Shown: positions 55,625 through 64,000 of the stretch, piece after piece
Numbering within the stretch: position 1 is the stretch's first letter
Layout: each line of letters opens with the position of its first letter
Assembly (NCBI RefSeq): GCF_000151315.2
Contig: NW_011887296.1
Location: forward strand, 196,643 to 260,642
DNA from: Capsaspora owczarzaki ATCC 30864
Taxonomy: Eukaryota > Opisthokonta > Filasterea
Length of the DNA: 64,000 nt
Direction of reading: 5' to 3'
Position numbers and translations under genes: made by a program
The notes under the pieces: generated by a model
What the model saw: only the letters and a program-made list of their open reading frames with translations
Databases searched by the model: none
What the model was told of the DNA's origin: nothing

Positions 55625-55966
55625 ATGCTTCATGTGAGAGAGATTCGCACCGTAGACTCGGTGATCGATAAGCTAATGGGGGTCACTCTCGGCACAGTTT
55701 CCGCAGATGCTACTGACGACCTGAGCTTTGCTCTGGCTTTCCTGAGGGGTGTTCCAATCGAGGCACCAGCCGAGATTCCCGACCCAAATGCCACTAGATT
55801 GTTCCAGGATTATGTTGTTCAAGAACTTCTCAAGGTGCTTCGGCACAAGACACGCATTTTTTTCTGCCTCGTCCTTCCAAACCAATCTCAGTCACGGCGG
55901 GATCTGGCCGCTTACCACTTGGAGCAGTTTCAACAGAAGCGCATTGCCGCAGATATGCAAGGCTAA
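55625..55966 (+). CDS. Array small protein, unit U7 (type A)
   Basis: Same 113-residue protein as U1 and U4; third A of the array. Confidence 0.75.
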   Translation: MLHVREIRTVDSVIDKLMGVTLGTVSADATDDLSFALAFLRGVPIEAPAEIPDPNATRLFQDYVVQELLKVLRHKTRIFFCLVLPNQSQSRRDLAAYHLEQFQQKRIAADMQG

Positions 55967-56123
55967 TCCTTACATTTTTCGCTTGCTTGCTCTTTGTGTG
56001 CTTTCGTTTTTGGCCTGTCGCTTGCATTGTCAATAAATCAGAGCCAAACCTGACACGGGAAGGAAGCAGAAAATGGTCGCTAAATTTGGAGCGCCGAGAG
56101 TTTTGTAGTCTTGTTTTTCAGCA

Positions 56124-56465
56124 ATGCCTCAATATTTAAAGATGCGCACCGTGGCCTCGGTGATCGGGAAGCTAATGGAGGTCACTTGCGGCACAGTTTC
56201 CGCAGATGCTACTGACGACCTGAGCTTTGCTCTGGCTTTCCTGTGGGGTGTTCCAATCGAGGCACCAGCCGAGATTCCCGACCCAAATGCCACTAGATTG
56301 TTCCAAGATTATGTGGTTCAAGAACTTCTCAAGGTGCTTCGGCACAAGACACGCATTTTTCTCTGCCTCGTCCTTCCAAACCCAGATCAGTCACGGCGGG
56401 ATCTGGCCGCTTACTACTTGGAGCAGTTTCAACGGAAGCGAATTGCAGCAGATATGCAGGACTAA
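56124..56465 (+). CDS. Array small protein, unit U8 (type B, mosaic)
   Basis: Type B protein, but the stretch coding LFQDYVVQ reads TTCCAAGATTATGTGGTTC, the type C version, whereas U2 and the right half of U5 have CCAGGATTATGTTG. A short conversion tract from a C unit explains it. Confidence 0.75.
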   Translation: MPQYLKMRTVASVIGKLMEVTCGTVSADATDDLSFALAFLWGVPIEAPAEIPDPNATRLFQDYVVQELLKVLRHKTRIFLCLVLPNPDQSRRDLAAYYLEQFQRKRIAADMQD

Positions 56466-56641
56466 TGTTATTTTTTTGGGTTTTTTTCTCGCTTGCTTGC
56501 TCTTTGTGTGCTTTCGCTTTTTGGCCTGTCGCTTGCACATTGTCAATAAATCAGAGCCAAACGTGACACGGGAAGCACTGAAGCAGAATGGGTCGCTAAA
56601 TTTGGAGCGCCGAGAGTTTTTGTAGTCTTGTTTTTTCAGCA

Positions 56642-56983
56642 ATGCTTCATGTCGTAAAGATTCGCACCGTGGACTCGGTGATCGCGAAGCTATTGAAGGT
56701 CACTCTCGGCACAGTTTCCGCAGATGCTACTGACGACCTGAGCTTTGCTCTGGCTTTCCTGAGGGGTGTTCCAATCGAGGCACCAGCCGAGATTCCCGAC
56801 CCAAATGCCACTAGATTGTTCCAAGATTATGTGGTTCAAGAACTTCTCAAGGTGCTTCGGCACAAGACACGCATTTTTCTCTGCCTCGTCCTTCCAAACC
56901 AATCTCAGTCAAGGCGAGATCTGGCCGCTGACCACTTGGAGCAGTTTCAACAGAAGCGCATTGCCGCAGATATGCAAGGCTAA
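56642..56983 (+). CDS. Array small protein, unit U9 (type C, mosaic 3' end)
   Basis: Type C up to AADHLEQFQ, then CAGAAGCGCATTGCC and ATGCAAGGCTAA as in type A, so the end of the gene and its 3' flank derive from an A unit. The protein changes R to Q (FQQKRIAADMQG). Confidence 0.75.
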   Translation: MLHVVKIRTVDSVIAKLLKVTLGTVSADATDDLSFALAFLRGVPIEAPAEIPDPNATRLFQDYVVQELLKVLRHKTRIFLCLVLPNQSQSRRDLAADHLEQFQQKRIAADMQG

Positions 56984-57147
56984 TCCTTACATTTTTCGCT
57001 TGCTTGCTCTTTGTGTGCTTTCGTTTTTGGCCTGTCGCTTGCACATTGTCAATAAATCAGAGCCAACCCTGACACGGGAAGCGCGGAAGCAGAAAATGGT
57101 CGCTAAATTTGGAGCGCCGAGAGTTTTTGTAGTTTTGTTTTTCAGCA

Positions 57148-57492
57148 ATGTTGCCAAAAGTTATTATGATTCGCTCCGTTAGCTCGGTGATCGCGAAGCT
57201 AATGGAAGTCACTCGCGGCACAGTTTCCGACGCCGCTAGACACGACTTGAACGAAGCTCTCGCTTACCTGAATGGCTTTGAAATTGAAGTATCAGACGAG
57301 ATACCAGACCCCAATACAACTAGATTGTTCCAGGATTATGTTGTTCAAGAACTTCTCAAGGTGCTTCGGCACAAGACGCAATTTCTCTGCTTTGTACTTT
57401 CAAATCCCTACCAGATAAGGCGAGATCTGGCCGCTTGCTCCTTGGAAAGGTTTCAACAGAAGCGCATTGCAGCTGACGAGCGCTCTTGTTAG
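57148..57492 (+). CDS. Array small protein, unit U10 (divergent)
   Basis: 114 residues starting MLPKVIMIRSVSSVIAKLME. It groups with U0 (FEIEVSDEIPDPNTTRLFQ, FLCFVL) and has a different end (IAADERSC). Its upstream spacer is of type B/C, so the crossover between the homogenised block and this older copy lies near 57130-57170. Confidence 0.72.
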   Translation: MLPKVIMIRSVSSVIAKLMEVTRGTVSDAARHDLNEALAYLNGFEIEVSDEIPDPNTTRLFQDYVVQELLKVLRHKTQFLCFVLSNPYQIRRDLAACSLERFQQKRIAADERSC

Positions 57493-57900
57493 AGAAGCAC
57501 TCTCCAAAAGCATACCCTTGCTTGCGCATTCGCACACACAGCCAAGCTTGCATGGTTGCTCACAACTTGGCTGATTGAATTTGTTTTTTGTTTTTTGTTC
57601 GCTTTTTTCATTGACTGTGTTCATGGCTATCGCTTTCTCCAGTTCTGCAAAACACTCTGAAAGTTTTGAAAACGCCGCAAGGACGCAACGGCAGAACTCC
57701 GAAAACCATGCTCCAAGCGATCGGGATGCACTGATGGCTGTATTTTGGTGTTGGCTTGTGAACGTATCGACATTCAATTTGGAAATACAAAGGGCACTCT
57801 TTACTTTCCTCAATTTGCCGATGTCGAGCTCAAGCAGTTCCACGCCGAGTTCTCCGCTTCTCGTAATTTTAAATCTTGGCTCTATCTGTTTTTCTTTTTT

Positions 57901-57942
<42 letters not shown>

Positions 57943-58439
57943 ACGCTCCATTCCGCTTCCTCTCGCTTATTCGCTCATCCTCATCATCTGATTCGACTTT
58001 GATCCACGGAGACGAGAAACAGCCCCCTTTGGGAGCTGTGCTCCTGTGGGTACTTGTCTGCTCTATTTTTTTCTCAACCGTTTTTCTCAACCGTTTTTCT
58101 CAACCGTTTTGCATCGTACAACTTTCCAATGCCACCGCACACACCGCACCACACACACGCAGACACACACAGACACACACATACACACATGTACACAAAC
58201 ACCTACACACGCCGCATCATCTCGCACAAGCACTCGATTTTTCGCAAAGTGATGTCATCATACACAGCATAGCCAAAAAACAAAGGAAAAAAAAAAACGG
58301 GCGTGTGGATTTAAATGACCCCGAAGCGAGCTCAGCTACTACTTTCTAATCACCCCAGTGGTTGTGCCAAACAAGTCGATAGAACTGGCGGCTGGTGATC
58401 TCATTCTGATTTTTTATTGTTATTTTTTTTGGTCGGTAG
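57493..58439. other. Spacer with simple repeats, 5' part of next gene not resolved
   Basis: Contains a CT run (57899-57940), three ACCGTTTTTCTCA-like repeats (58075-58110) and a CA-rich tract (58136-58205). An open stretch coding VLACERIDIQFGNTKGTLYF at about 57751-57880 could be an exon of the next gene, but I could not join it. First exons of the membrane protein should lie here. Confidence 0.45.
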
Positions 58440-59789
58440 GGCGGAACGATCCAAAACAACTCTCCAGCCGCTACTGTCGGCGGTGGGACGACCCTCATCG
58501 TTCCCGGCGGCCCCGGCGTCCTCGGCGTCCCCAATGCCAATGTCCACGGGGGTTACTCCACGATAGTTGACCTTCCCAAAATGGATTCCGCCCTTTTTAG
58601 TAAGCGCAAGCACTGCATTGACATGTTCTGGTCCACTCGCTAAGCCCACAGTTTTCCTCTCATTCTGCCAGATCGGGAAGAGGACGTTGCTGCCGCTCTT
58701 TTTCAGCAGGCCGATGACCAATTTGATCGGCTTACCACTGACAGCACCTTGATCTGCCTTACATCAGCCTTTACTGCAGCCGCTGTGTCCGAGCTGTTTT
58801 GCCTGCATTCTGTCTACGAAGGGGAAATTGGATGGTTTTCTGGAGCGTTGACCATTTTCCTGGCCACTTTTGCGCTACTTGTCTTCTACAGCGAAATGCA
58901 GACGGCCGCTGGCGCAACTCATTTCTACTGGTTTGGGTTTGTGGGTGTATGGAGCTACATTCGTTTTGCCGAGGGTACTTGGTCGCGAATGATCTTTGCA
59001 GCAAATTGTCAAGTCAAGCGACTCTGGCTTGGCGCTACATTCGTCGTTATGACAGTTTTCCCGCTGGCCTACTTTGCGTATCAGGACGACAAATATCGTG
59101 GAATGGGTCTTGCTGGAGGACTTATGTCTGCTTTCCTTGTGTATCTACTCTTCATTTTTAAAAGTGGGATTGTGGAAAGGCCGCAGGGGGACCAAGATGC
59201 CGAGCTGAGTAAGTCGGATTTTCGGAATGCGCACACAGTGTCACCAGCTTGACTGACTGGCACTGCAAACTTTGAACACGTAGATCAGCAAACCACTTTT
59301 CTTCGTGAGAGATTGGGAGCATACCTCGCCCAGAATCTCCGAGAGGCTGCTGAAGAGTTCCCCAAGAAGGTTGTGACGCTCCTTCTGGTTACTGACATCA
59401 TAATCTTCCTTGGATCGGCTGCCCTCGTGGAAAAAGTTGGCGGCAAGCTACCAAACCGCGAAATTACCGTCTCAGCAACCGCAGTGGCATGGTTTTTTAC
59501 ATCTGTGCAAGCGATCGTGAACATACACCGATGCAACGAGTTGAGCGCCGCTGGCACCGGCAGCACAGTTCCAGCGATTCGTCCCTTGCATGGATTGGTG
59601 GCTGTAGGCATCAGCATGATAAGCCTTGTCGTGGTCACTGCGGTCGTGTGGTCAGAAAAGCTACCGGACAACGCATCGATTTGGGGCATTACATTTGCCG
59701 TCAACTTCGGCTTCATTGCCATCAAGCTGTACCTGCTTCACAAGGGCAATTTCCCTATGACGTGGTTCACTTGCTGCTGTTCGAAGTGA
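58440..59789 (+). CDS. Multi-pass membrane protein, 5' end unresolved
   Basis: Exons 58440-58599, 58672-59208 and 59284-59789 join in phase, giving about 400 residues. A Gly/Pro-rich start (GGTIQNNSPAATVGGG) is followed by about nine hydrophobic segments: LTSAFTAAAVSELFCL, ALTIFLATFALLVFY, FYWFGFVGVWSYIRF, TFVVMTVFPLAYFAY, LAGGLMSAFLVYLLFIF, then after a polar loop VVTLLLVTDIIIFLGSAALV, ATAVAWFFTSVQAIV, ISMISLVVVTAVVW and ITFAVNFGFIAIKLYLL. It ends in a Cys cluster (FTCCCSK) that could be lipidated. The upstream acceptor (TCGGTAG) shows the gene begins earlier, unless MDSALF at 58580 is the start. Family not recognised. Confidence 0.65.
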
Positions 59790-61078
59790 ATTTGTTTGTG
59801 CTGAATTTGTTTATGCTGAGTTTGTTTGTGCTGGACCTCTCCGCACATGCTGGTGCACTTCCAACTGTTTTATTTTTCCCAATCCGATGATAATACGATG
59901 ACCACGTTGTTTTGCTTTTGATTTTATGACAAACAGCAACGCAGCAAATAGTGAACGAATTATTGTTCGAATCATTGTTTGCAGGAAAGCCAAGAAAATG
60001 AAGAGAGAACGTTTGTTAATAACAGAGCCGTCCCCAACCAAAATCACCGTTTAATCTCCCCAAAGGAACAAGAAGAACGCAACTTGCAAACCAAACGTCA
60101 CGAATACGACGCCGAACACACATCTTGCTCGTGAGTCATCAATTTTCACTCACTCTATTTTTTTTGTCGACCGATGTTCAACATCCGTTGGGAGCTGCTC
60201 GACTCGGCTCTGCTTCACGCGTGCGTTCTCGAAGAATAGCACCTGAATGTTCTCGTGTTGCATACTGCGCAATGAGGGCGTCGAGCACGTTTGCTTGCTG
60301 GCATTGGTTCTTAAGTCGACCGGCTCAGCTTTTTTTGTTTTTGCCGCTCAGTGTTTTTTGCCCGTTTATTCCTCCAGGAGCTGTGCCACTTGTCGCGCCA
60401 TACATCACTCCCACTACAGTAGAACACAAGCACACGCTTGAAGTCATGCTTTGTTGGAAGCAGGCACACAACGTACGGAGCACAGGCAAGTCGGTTCCCC
60501 CAGTTCTGCTTCCCTCCTCTTACTTGCGTTCTTTTTGGTTTTCCGTTTTTGGTCCCACAGGAACTTCTGTGTCGCCTAAATCGTGCTACCATGAACACGC
60601 GCGTGAACCATTGCTGGATACTCCTACTTCTACAACCTTGAACAACATGGGCATGAGCAAAAAGGGCGGCAAGTCAAGTCATCACTTTTCATCGCCTTTT
60701 TTTTTTGCATTGTCGGATGTCTGCCGCGACTCGGGATCTCCAATTGCAGTTTCGGCTTTCTTTTCAATCACAGTCTTGATGCAATAACCACGAGTTCACT
60801 CTCAAGCAAATAATTCGGACCAAACACGTTCCCAAGCCGAGCAAGTTTGGCCAGCATGCAGTCGAATCGTTCGTTCCCTTTGGAAATCTCTTGGGCGGCC
60901 TCTTTGTTTCGTGCTTTGTCGTCGTTTTCGCTCGTATTGTGACTTTTCTGTCTTTTTGTGTGCTTTCGCTTTTGGATAGTTGCCTGCACCTTTTCAATAA
61001 ACGAGAGCATGATGTGGGGGGGGGGATGGAGAGGGTTGTGCTACATTTGGACAACTGCAGTCCTCTTTGTTTCCAGCA
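59790..61078. other. Gap with a relic array 3' end
   Basis: No gene I can support; a 220-codon open frame at 60125-60787 lacks an ATG near its start and has no family match. At 60954-61010 TTGTGTGCTTTCGCTTTTGG and TTTTCAATAAACGAGAGC match the 3'UTR of array units, followed by the type A upstream block, so a further unit once preceded U11. Confidence 0.5.
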
Positions 61079-61420
61079 ATGCCTCATGTCGTAAAGATTC
61101 GCACCGTGGACTCGGTGATCGCGAAGCTTTTGAAGGTCACTCTCGGCACAGTTTCCGCAGATGCTACTGACGACCTGAGCTTTGCTCTGGCTTTCCTGAG
61201 GGGTGTTCCAATCGAGGCACCAGCCGAGATTCCCGACCCAAATGCCACCCGATTATTTCAAGACTACGTCGTTCAAGAACTTCTCAAGGTGCTTCGGCAC
61301 AAGACACGCATTTTTTTCTGCCTCGTCCTTCCAAACCAATCTCAGTCACGGCGAGATCTGGCCGCTTACCACTTGGAGCAGTTTCAACAGAAGCGCATTG
61401 CTGCAGATATGCAGGGCTAA
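61079..61420 (+). CDS. Array small protein, unit U11 (detached copy)
   Basis: 113 residues, MPHVVKIRTVDSVIAKLLKV, otherwise nearly identical in DNA to type C/A units. Between 61246 and 61271 eight successive codons for TRLFQDYV each differ from the array version by one silent base (ACC CGA TTA TTT CAA GA... against ACT AGA TTG TTC CAG GA...). The upstream block CATTTGGACAACTGCAG is of type A with TATA changed to TACA. Confidence 0.75.
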   Translation: MPHVVKIRTVDSVIAKLLKVTLGTVSADATDDLSFALAFLRGVPIEAPAEIPDPNATRLFQDYVVQELLKVLRHKTRIFFCLVLPNQSQSRRDLAAYHLEQFQQKRIAADMQG

Positions 61421-62471
61421 TTCGAACCAACTCGAACGCTCCAGAAAGCGCTATCTATTTAGCGATACATCGCTTCGCTCACTCGGCCGTCATGGCAAAC
61501 GATCGCTCACCCTAACTCGTGCACCCGCACGCACAGCCAAGCATGCATGATGTCGCTGCGCGACGCTTTGGCTGTGGGTTGTACTCTGTTTTTTGAATAG
61601 CGAACAGTGTTTTATTATTGTTATGTGTTTTTGAATTCGTTCAATGCCTGTTTTCATGACAGCGATCACCTTGCATGACTGCCGCCTTTTCCAATTGAAC
61701 CTGCAACACTCTGGGAACCTTGAACCACACTCCAGTTCAGCGAGCTGCAAGTGTGCTGCCGGGGCTGGACGCAACGGCGATAAGCAATGTGCATCATGTG
61801 GGGGCAAGCTTCCCGCAAGACGTTCTTTTTCGGAGCCTTTGAAGCACAGCCTGACCTCTTCACCCCCACCTCCCCGCACACCTCCTCGAGTTCACAAACC
61901 CTCTGTCTACCCTTTTGCAGCTTGCTCGCGGTGGCCGGAACGAGGCGAGACCGAAATGCGCAGGCAAAGTCCGACTTGATGACGCAAGCCAAGCCTCTGA
62001 GATTGACGTTGAGAAAGCTTGACGTTGATGACATCGTAGTTGACCAGCTTTGGCGTTTTATGTGTTTCGCAAGTCAAACACGAAGCCGAGGAACCTTCAA
62101 GCAATGACCCCACTTCAAGCAAAAGCGACCTTGAAGTGCTTAAAAATACCACAACAACAATTTAACAGCAGTTTGCTCCCGCAGGAGTAAAACTAATACA
62201 AACCCCCCTCCGAAAAAAAAAAAAAAAATAACAAAAATTCAAATACAATAGCGAATGCAAAATAGAAGCGATTAACCGTCTTTTTTAAACAGCACAACGC
62301 ACAAAACAGTGAATTCGATTGGGTGAAACACAAAAAAGGAGCATATTTTCACAAATGAGTTCAAAAACAAGCAGTTTGTTCTTGAACACCTTCTTCAGAG
62401 CCCAAGCCAAACAAGCAGTACTGGCCAATGCAGTACATTGTCAAAGACCAAGCCAAACAACCAGTGCATTT
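61421..62471. other. Spacer before the ceramide kinase gene
   Basis: About 1 kb without a supported gene. It has an A-run (62214-62228) and AT-rich stretches near 62150-62300. The ceramide kinase 3' end comes from the right. Confidence 0.55.
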
Positions 62472-64000
62472 TCAAAGATGAAGCTTTTGCCCAAAGAGAA
62501 GAATCATCTTGCGATGCACCTTCACATGCACCGGCAGCCGGCCATCCAGCAATTCGCCATCAATGTTCCAGCAGCCGGTCGGCTTGGACGCCTTTTTACG
62601 AAGCTCAGCTGCTGCAGCAGCAGACGCTTCAAGAGACTCGCCAATGTTCGTCTTGTCAGCTGTCGGCGGCTGTGGTGAGGTGGGCGCGGATGTGTCTGGC
62701 TCAAAGATGAATTCGGCGACTTTGACGGAAGAAACAAAATCCAAGTCGAGATGGCTCGCACTAACGGCTCGCTGGTGGATGAGCGCTTCCCGTGGCAGCT
62801 TGGCCGCGGTTGAAATGAGCGAGGACGACGATGAGGACCTCGCTGGAGCCGGGGCGTCTGTCGTTACCAATCGCGCCGAGTCCACGACAGTGGCAGACAA
62901 GGCTGCTTCCGAAACAAAAGCAGGCATCGACGACGCAGAAGGTGCATCAGCAAGCAGCCCATCGGCACTCGTTGCAGAAGTGTCACCAAGCAGCGTGTCC
63001 GGCATTGGAGCACAAGTTGCTGGAAGCGTTTCCGAAATGGCGGTTGTCAACGAGCCGGAAAGTCCTTGATCAGCTGCATTCAAGGCAGGAGCCGATGCAG
63101 ACAGTTCACCATCAGGAGTAACCGCGACTTCTGGGAGCTTTGACGAGCTGGTTCGCGACACTCGAAGCGACCCGAATGCCGAACGAATCGACGACAGGAT
63201 CGAGGAGGCCGACGTTGCCAAATTGGAGCTCCCAGAGGACAACGACGAGGAAGCAGTGTCAGAGACTGAAGACGACGAGGCAGATGGTGAACCAGCAGCC
63301 ACACCGGAAGCTTGTAGAGAAGGAGCGGGTCCGGAGGCATCAAAATAGGTGGTTCCGCCATGCGCACCCGACCCAAGACGGATGAGATGTCGCAGATAGC
63401 TAAAGCGCGAACACTTTCGGATGAGAATCAAATCAACACAGCCGTCCGCCAGATGGGCGTTGGGAGAAATACCGCGAGGCGCCTTCTCGCACATGCACGA
63501 AATGTTGGCTGCATTCACGCACACAAAGTCACCAGCAACTGTCTCCCAACCCGAGCCTGCTCCAGTGTATGGAAAGAGGTTTGCACTGTCAAGGCCAACG
63601 GATGGGCTGGGTGTGAGAATGTGGGGCGAGGCCGCGGTGCCGTCTTCGGTGCCGCTGCCGACGCGTTTGAAATACGCGTGCGCGGACGGCGCTGCACACA
63701 CACTGCAATCGGCCGTGCACGCCATGGCGGATGATGTTTGAGGCGACGAGATGGCCGTATTGCCCCGCTTCTTCTTTGGGTTGCGAGCAGCAGAATGTTG
63801 CGAACCTGCCTGCGCGGCGGAAGGCAGAGCAGGGGCGAATGACGCCGAGGATTCGGCTCGCGCGCGTTGCTGTGTCGTGAATGGCGTCAAGCTGCTGGCT
63901 GGAGTGGCGGCAGATGCTGCCGACGAGGCAGCTTCATCCAAACAAGCGGCGCTCGGTGCATCCATCGCCTGCAAATCGTCTTGGTCCAAGAGGACAAAGT
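62472..64000 (-). CDS. CERK: Ceramide kinase-like protein, C-terminal part
   Basis: The frame is open from the window edge to the stop at 62472. Ceramide kinases (diacylglycerol-kinase catalytic fold) phosphorylate ceramide. Family segments: GWETVAGDFVCVNAANISCMC, APRGISPNAHLADGCVDLIL (the accessory domain with ADGCVDLILIRKCSRFSYLRHL) and the C-terminal CWNIDGELLDGRLPVHVKVH. These match human CERK closely (CRRSPRGLSPAAHLGDGSSD, NCDGEVLHSPAIEVRVH). Between the last two lies a Ser/Ala-rich insert of about 200 residues not present in animals, and a second Ala/Ser-rich segment precedes the first. The N-terminal PH-like and catalytic parts lie beyond 64000. Confidence 0.9.
   Translation of the reverse strand, partial: FVLLDQDDLQAMDAPSAACLDEAASSAASAATPASSLTPFTTQQRARAESSASFAPALPSAAQAGSQHSAARNPKKKRGNTAISSPQTSSAMACTADCSVCAAPSAHAYFKRVGSGTEDGTAASPHILTPSPSVGLDSANLFPYTGAGSGWETVAGDFVCVNAANISCMCEKAPRGISPNAHLADGCVDLILIRKCSRFSYLRHLIRLGSGAHGGTTYFDASGPAPSLQASGVAAGSPSASSSSVSDTASSSLSSGSSNLATSASSILSSIRSAFGSLRVSRTSSSKLPEVAVTPDGELSASAPALNAADQGLSGSLTTAISETLPATCAPMPDTLLGDTSATSADGLLADAPSASSMPAFVSEAALSATVVDSARLVTTDAPAPARSSSSSSLISTAAKLPREALIHQRAVSASHLDLDFVSSVKVAEFIFEPDTSAPTSPQPPTADKTNIGESLEASAAAAAELRKKASKPTGCWNIDGELLDGRLPVHVKVHRKMILLFGQKLHL

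Larger units (their letters stand above)
49402..56983 (+). repeat. Higher-order tandem repeat: (A-B-C) x 3 of small genes
   Basis: Nine gene units fall into three types. Start spacing between same-type units is 1,513 bp everywhere once element 2 (3,195 bp plus 2-bp duplication) is removed: A at 49402, 50915, 55625; B at 49901, 51414, 56124; C at 50419, 55129, 56642. Same-type units are identical or nearly so in DNA, including spacers, so the trimer was amplified recently. Spacers between genes are only about 150-180 bp and each has an AATAAA-type signal and a TATA-like box. Confidence 0.95.

Noticed and set aside
49402-56983. Regular spacing that could suggest a CRISPR-like or satellite array
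   Set aside because: The unit contains a full open frame with promoter and poly(A) signals in a eukaryotic setting; there are no short repeats with unique spacers.
60125-60787. 220-codon plus-strand open frame
   Set aside because: No ATG near its start, donor- and acceptor-like sites that cannot be joined confidently, and no family match; left as unassigned.

Overview
The window is nuclear DNA from a compact, intron-bearing eukaryote. Most protein genes have short GT-AG introns (about 50-200 bp; the longest are over 900 bp), separated by 100-700 bp of T- and A-rich spacer. The gene set (NCBP3, AVL9, ARF, ceramide kinase, TRPT1, a WRN-type exonuclease, a PXA/PX sorting nexin) and a TNFR-like receptor with many tyrosine motifs in its tail fit a unicellular relative of animals. 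A filasterean such as Capsaspora is my best guess; that is inference, not proof.

Layout. 1-6.7 kb: a partial gene, a secreted PAN-like protein, and an AVL9 gene of 16 exons. 7-11 kb: an Old Yellow Enzyme oxidoreductase convergent with NCBP3. 11.4-16.5 kb: two head-to-head beta-tubulin genes that are nearly identical in protein and, in places, in DNA. 16.8-25.2 kb: TRPT1 tRNA 2'-phosphotransferase, a trehalase-fold protein lacking the catalytic motifs, ARF GTPase and an M17 aminopeptidase. 25.6-34.7 kb: a large single-exon receptor, a WRN-like exonuclease, and a secreted, probably GPI-anchored protein whose intron carries two antisense tRNA-Asn genes. 35.7-44.5 kb: a sorting nexin and a large thioredoxin-domain secretory-pathway protein, then tRNA-Thr.

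From 45.7 to 61.4 kb lies the most unusual region: at least 12 head-to-tail copies of an unrecognised gene for a protein of about 113 residues. Nine of them form a higher-order repeat, an A-B-C trimer of 1,513 bp present three times. Each unit carries its own TATA-like and AATAAA signals. Two apparently intact pogo/Tigger-type DNA transposons (about 3.1 and 3.2 kb, perfect or near-perfect terminal inverted repeats, TA target duplications) sit inside members of this family, one in a stop codon and one in the coding region. A detached copy at 61.1 kb has eight consecutive codons each changed once and always synonymously. A multi-pass membrane protein lies between the array and this copy, and a partial ceramide kinase ends the window.

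Exon boundaries were inferred by eye from splice consensus, reading phase and family alignment from memory. The 5' ends of several genes are unresolved.
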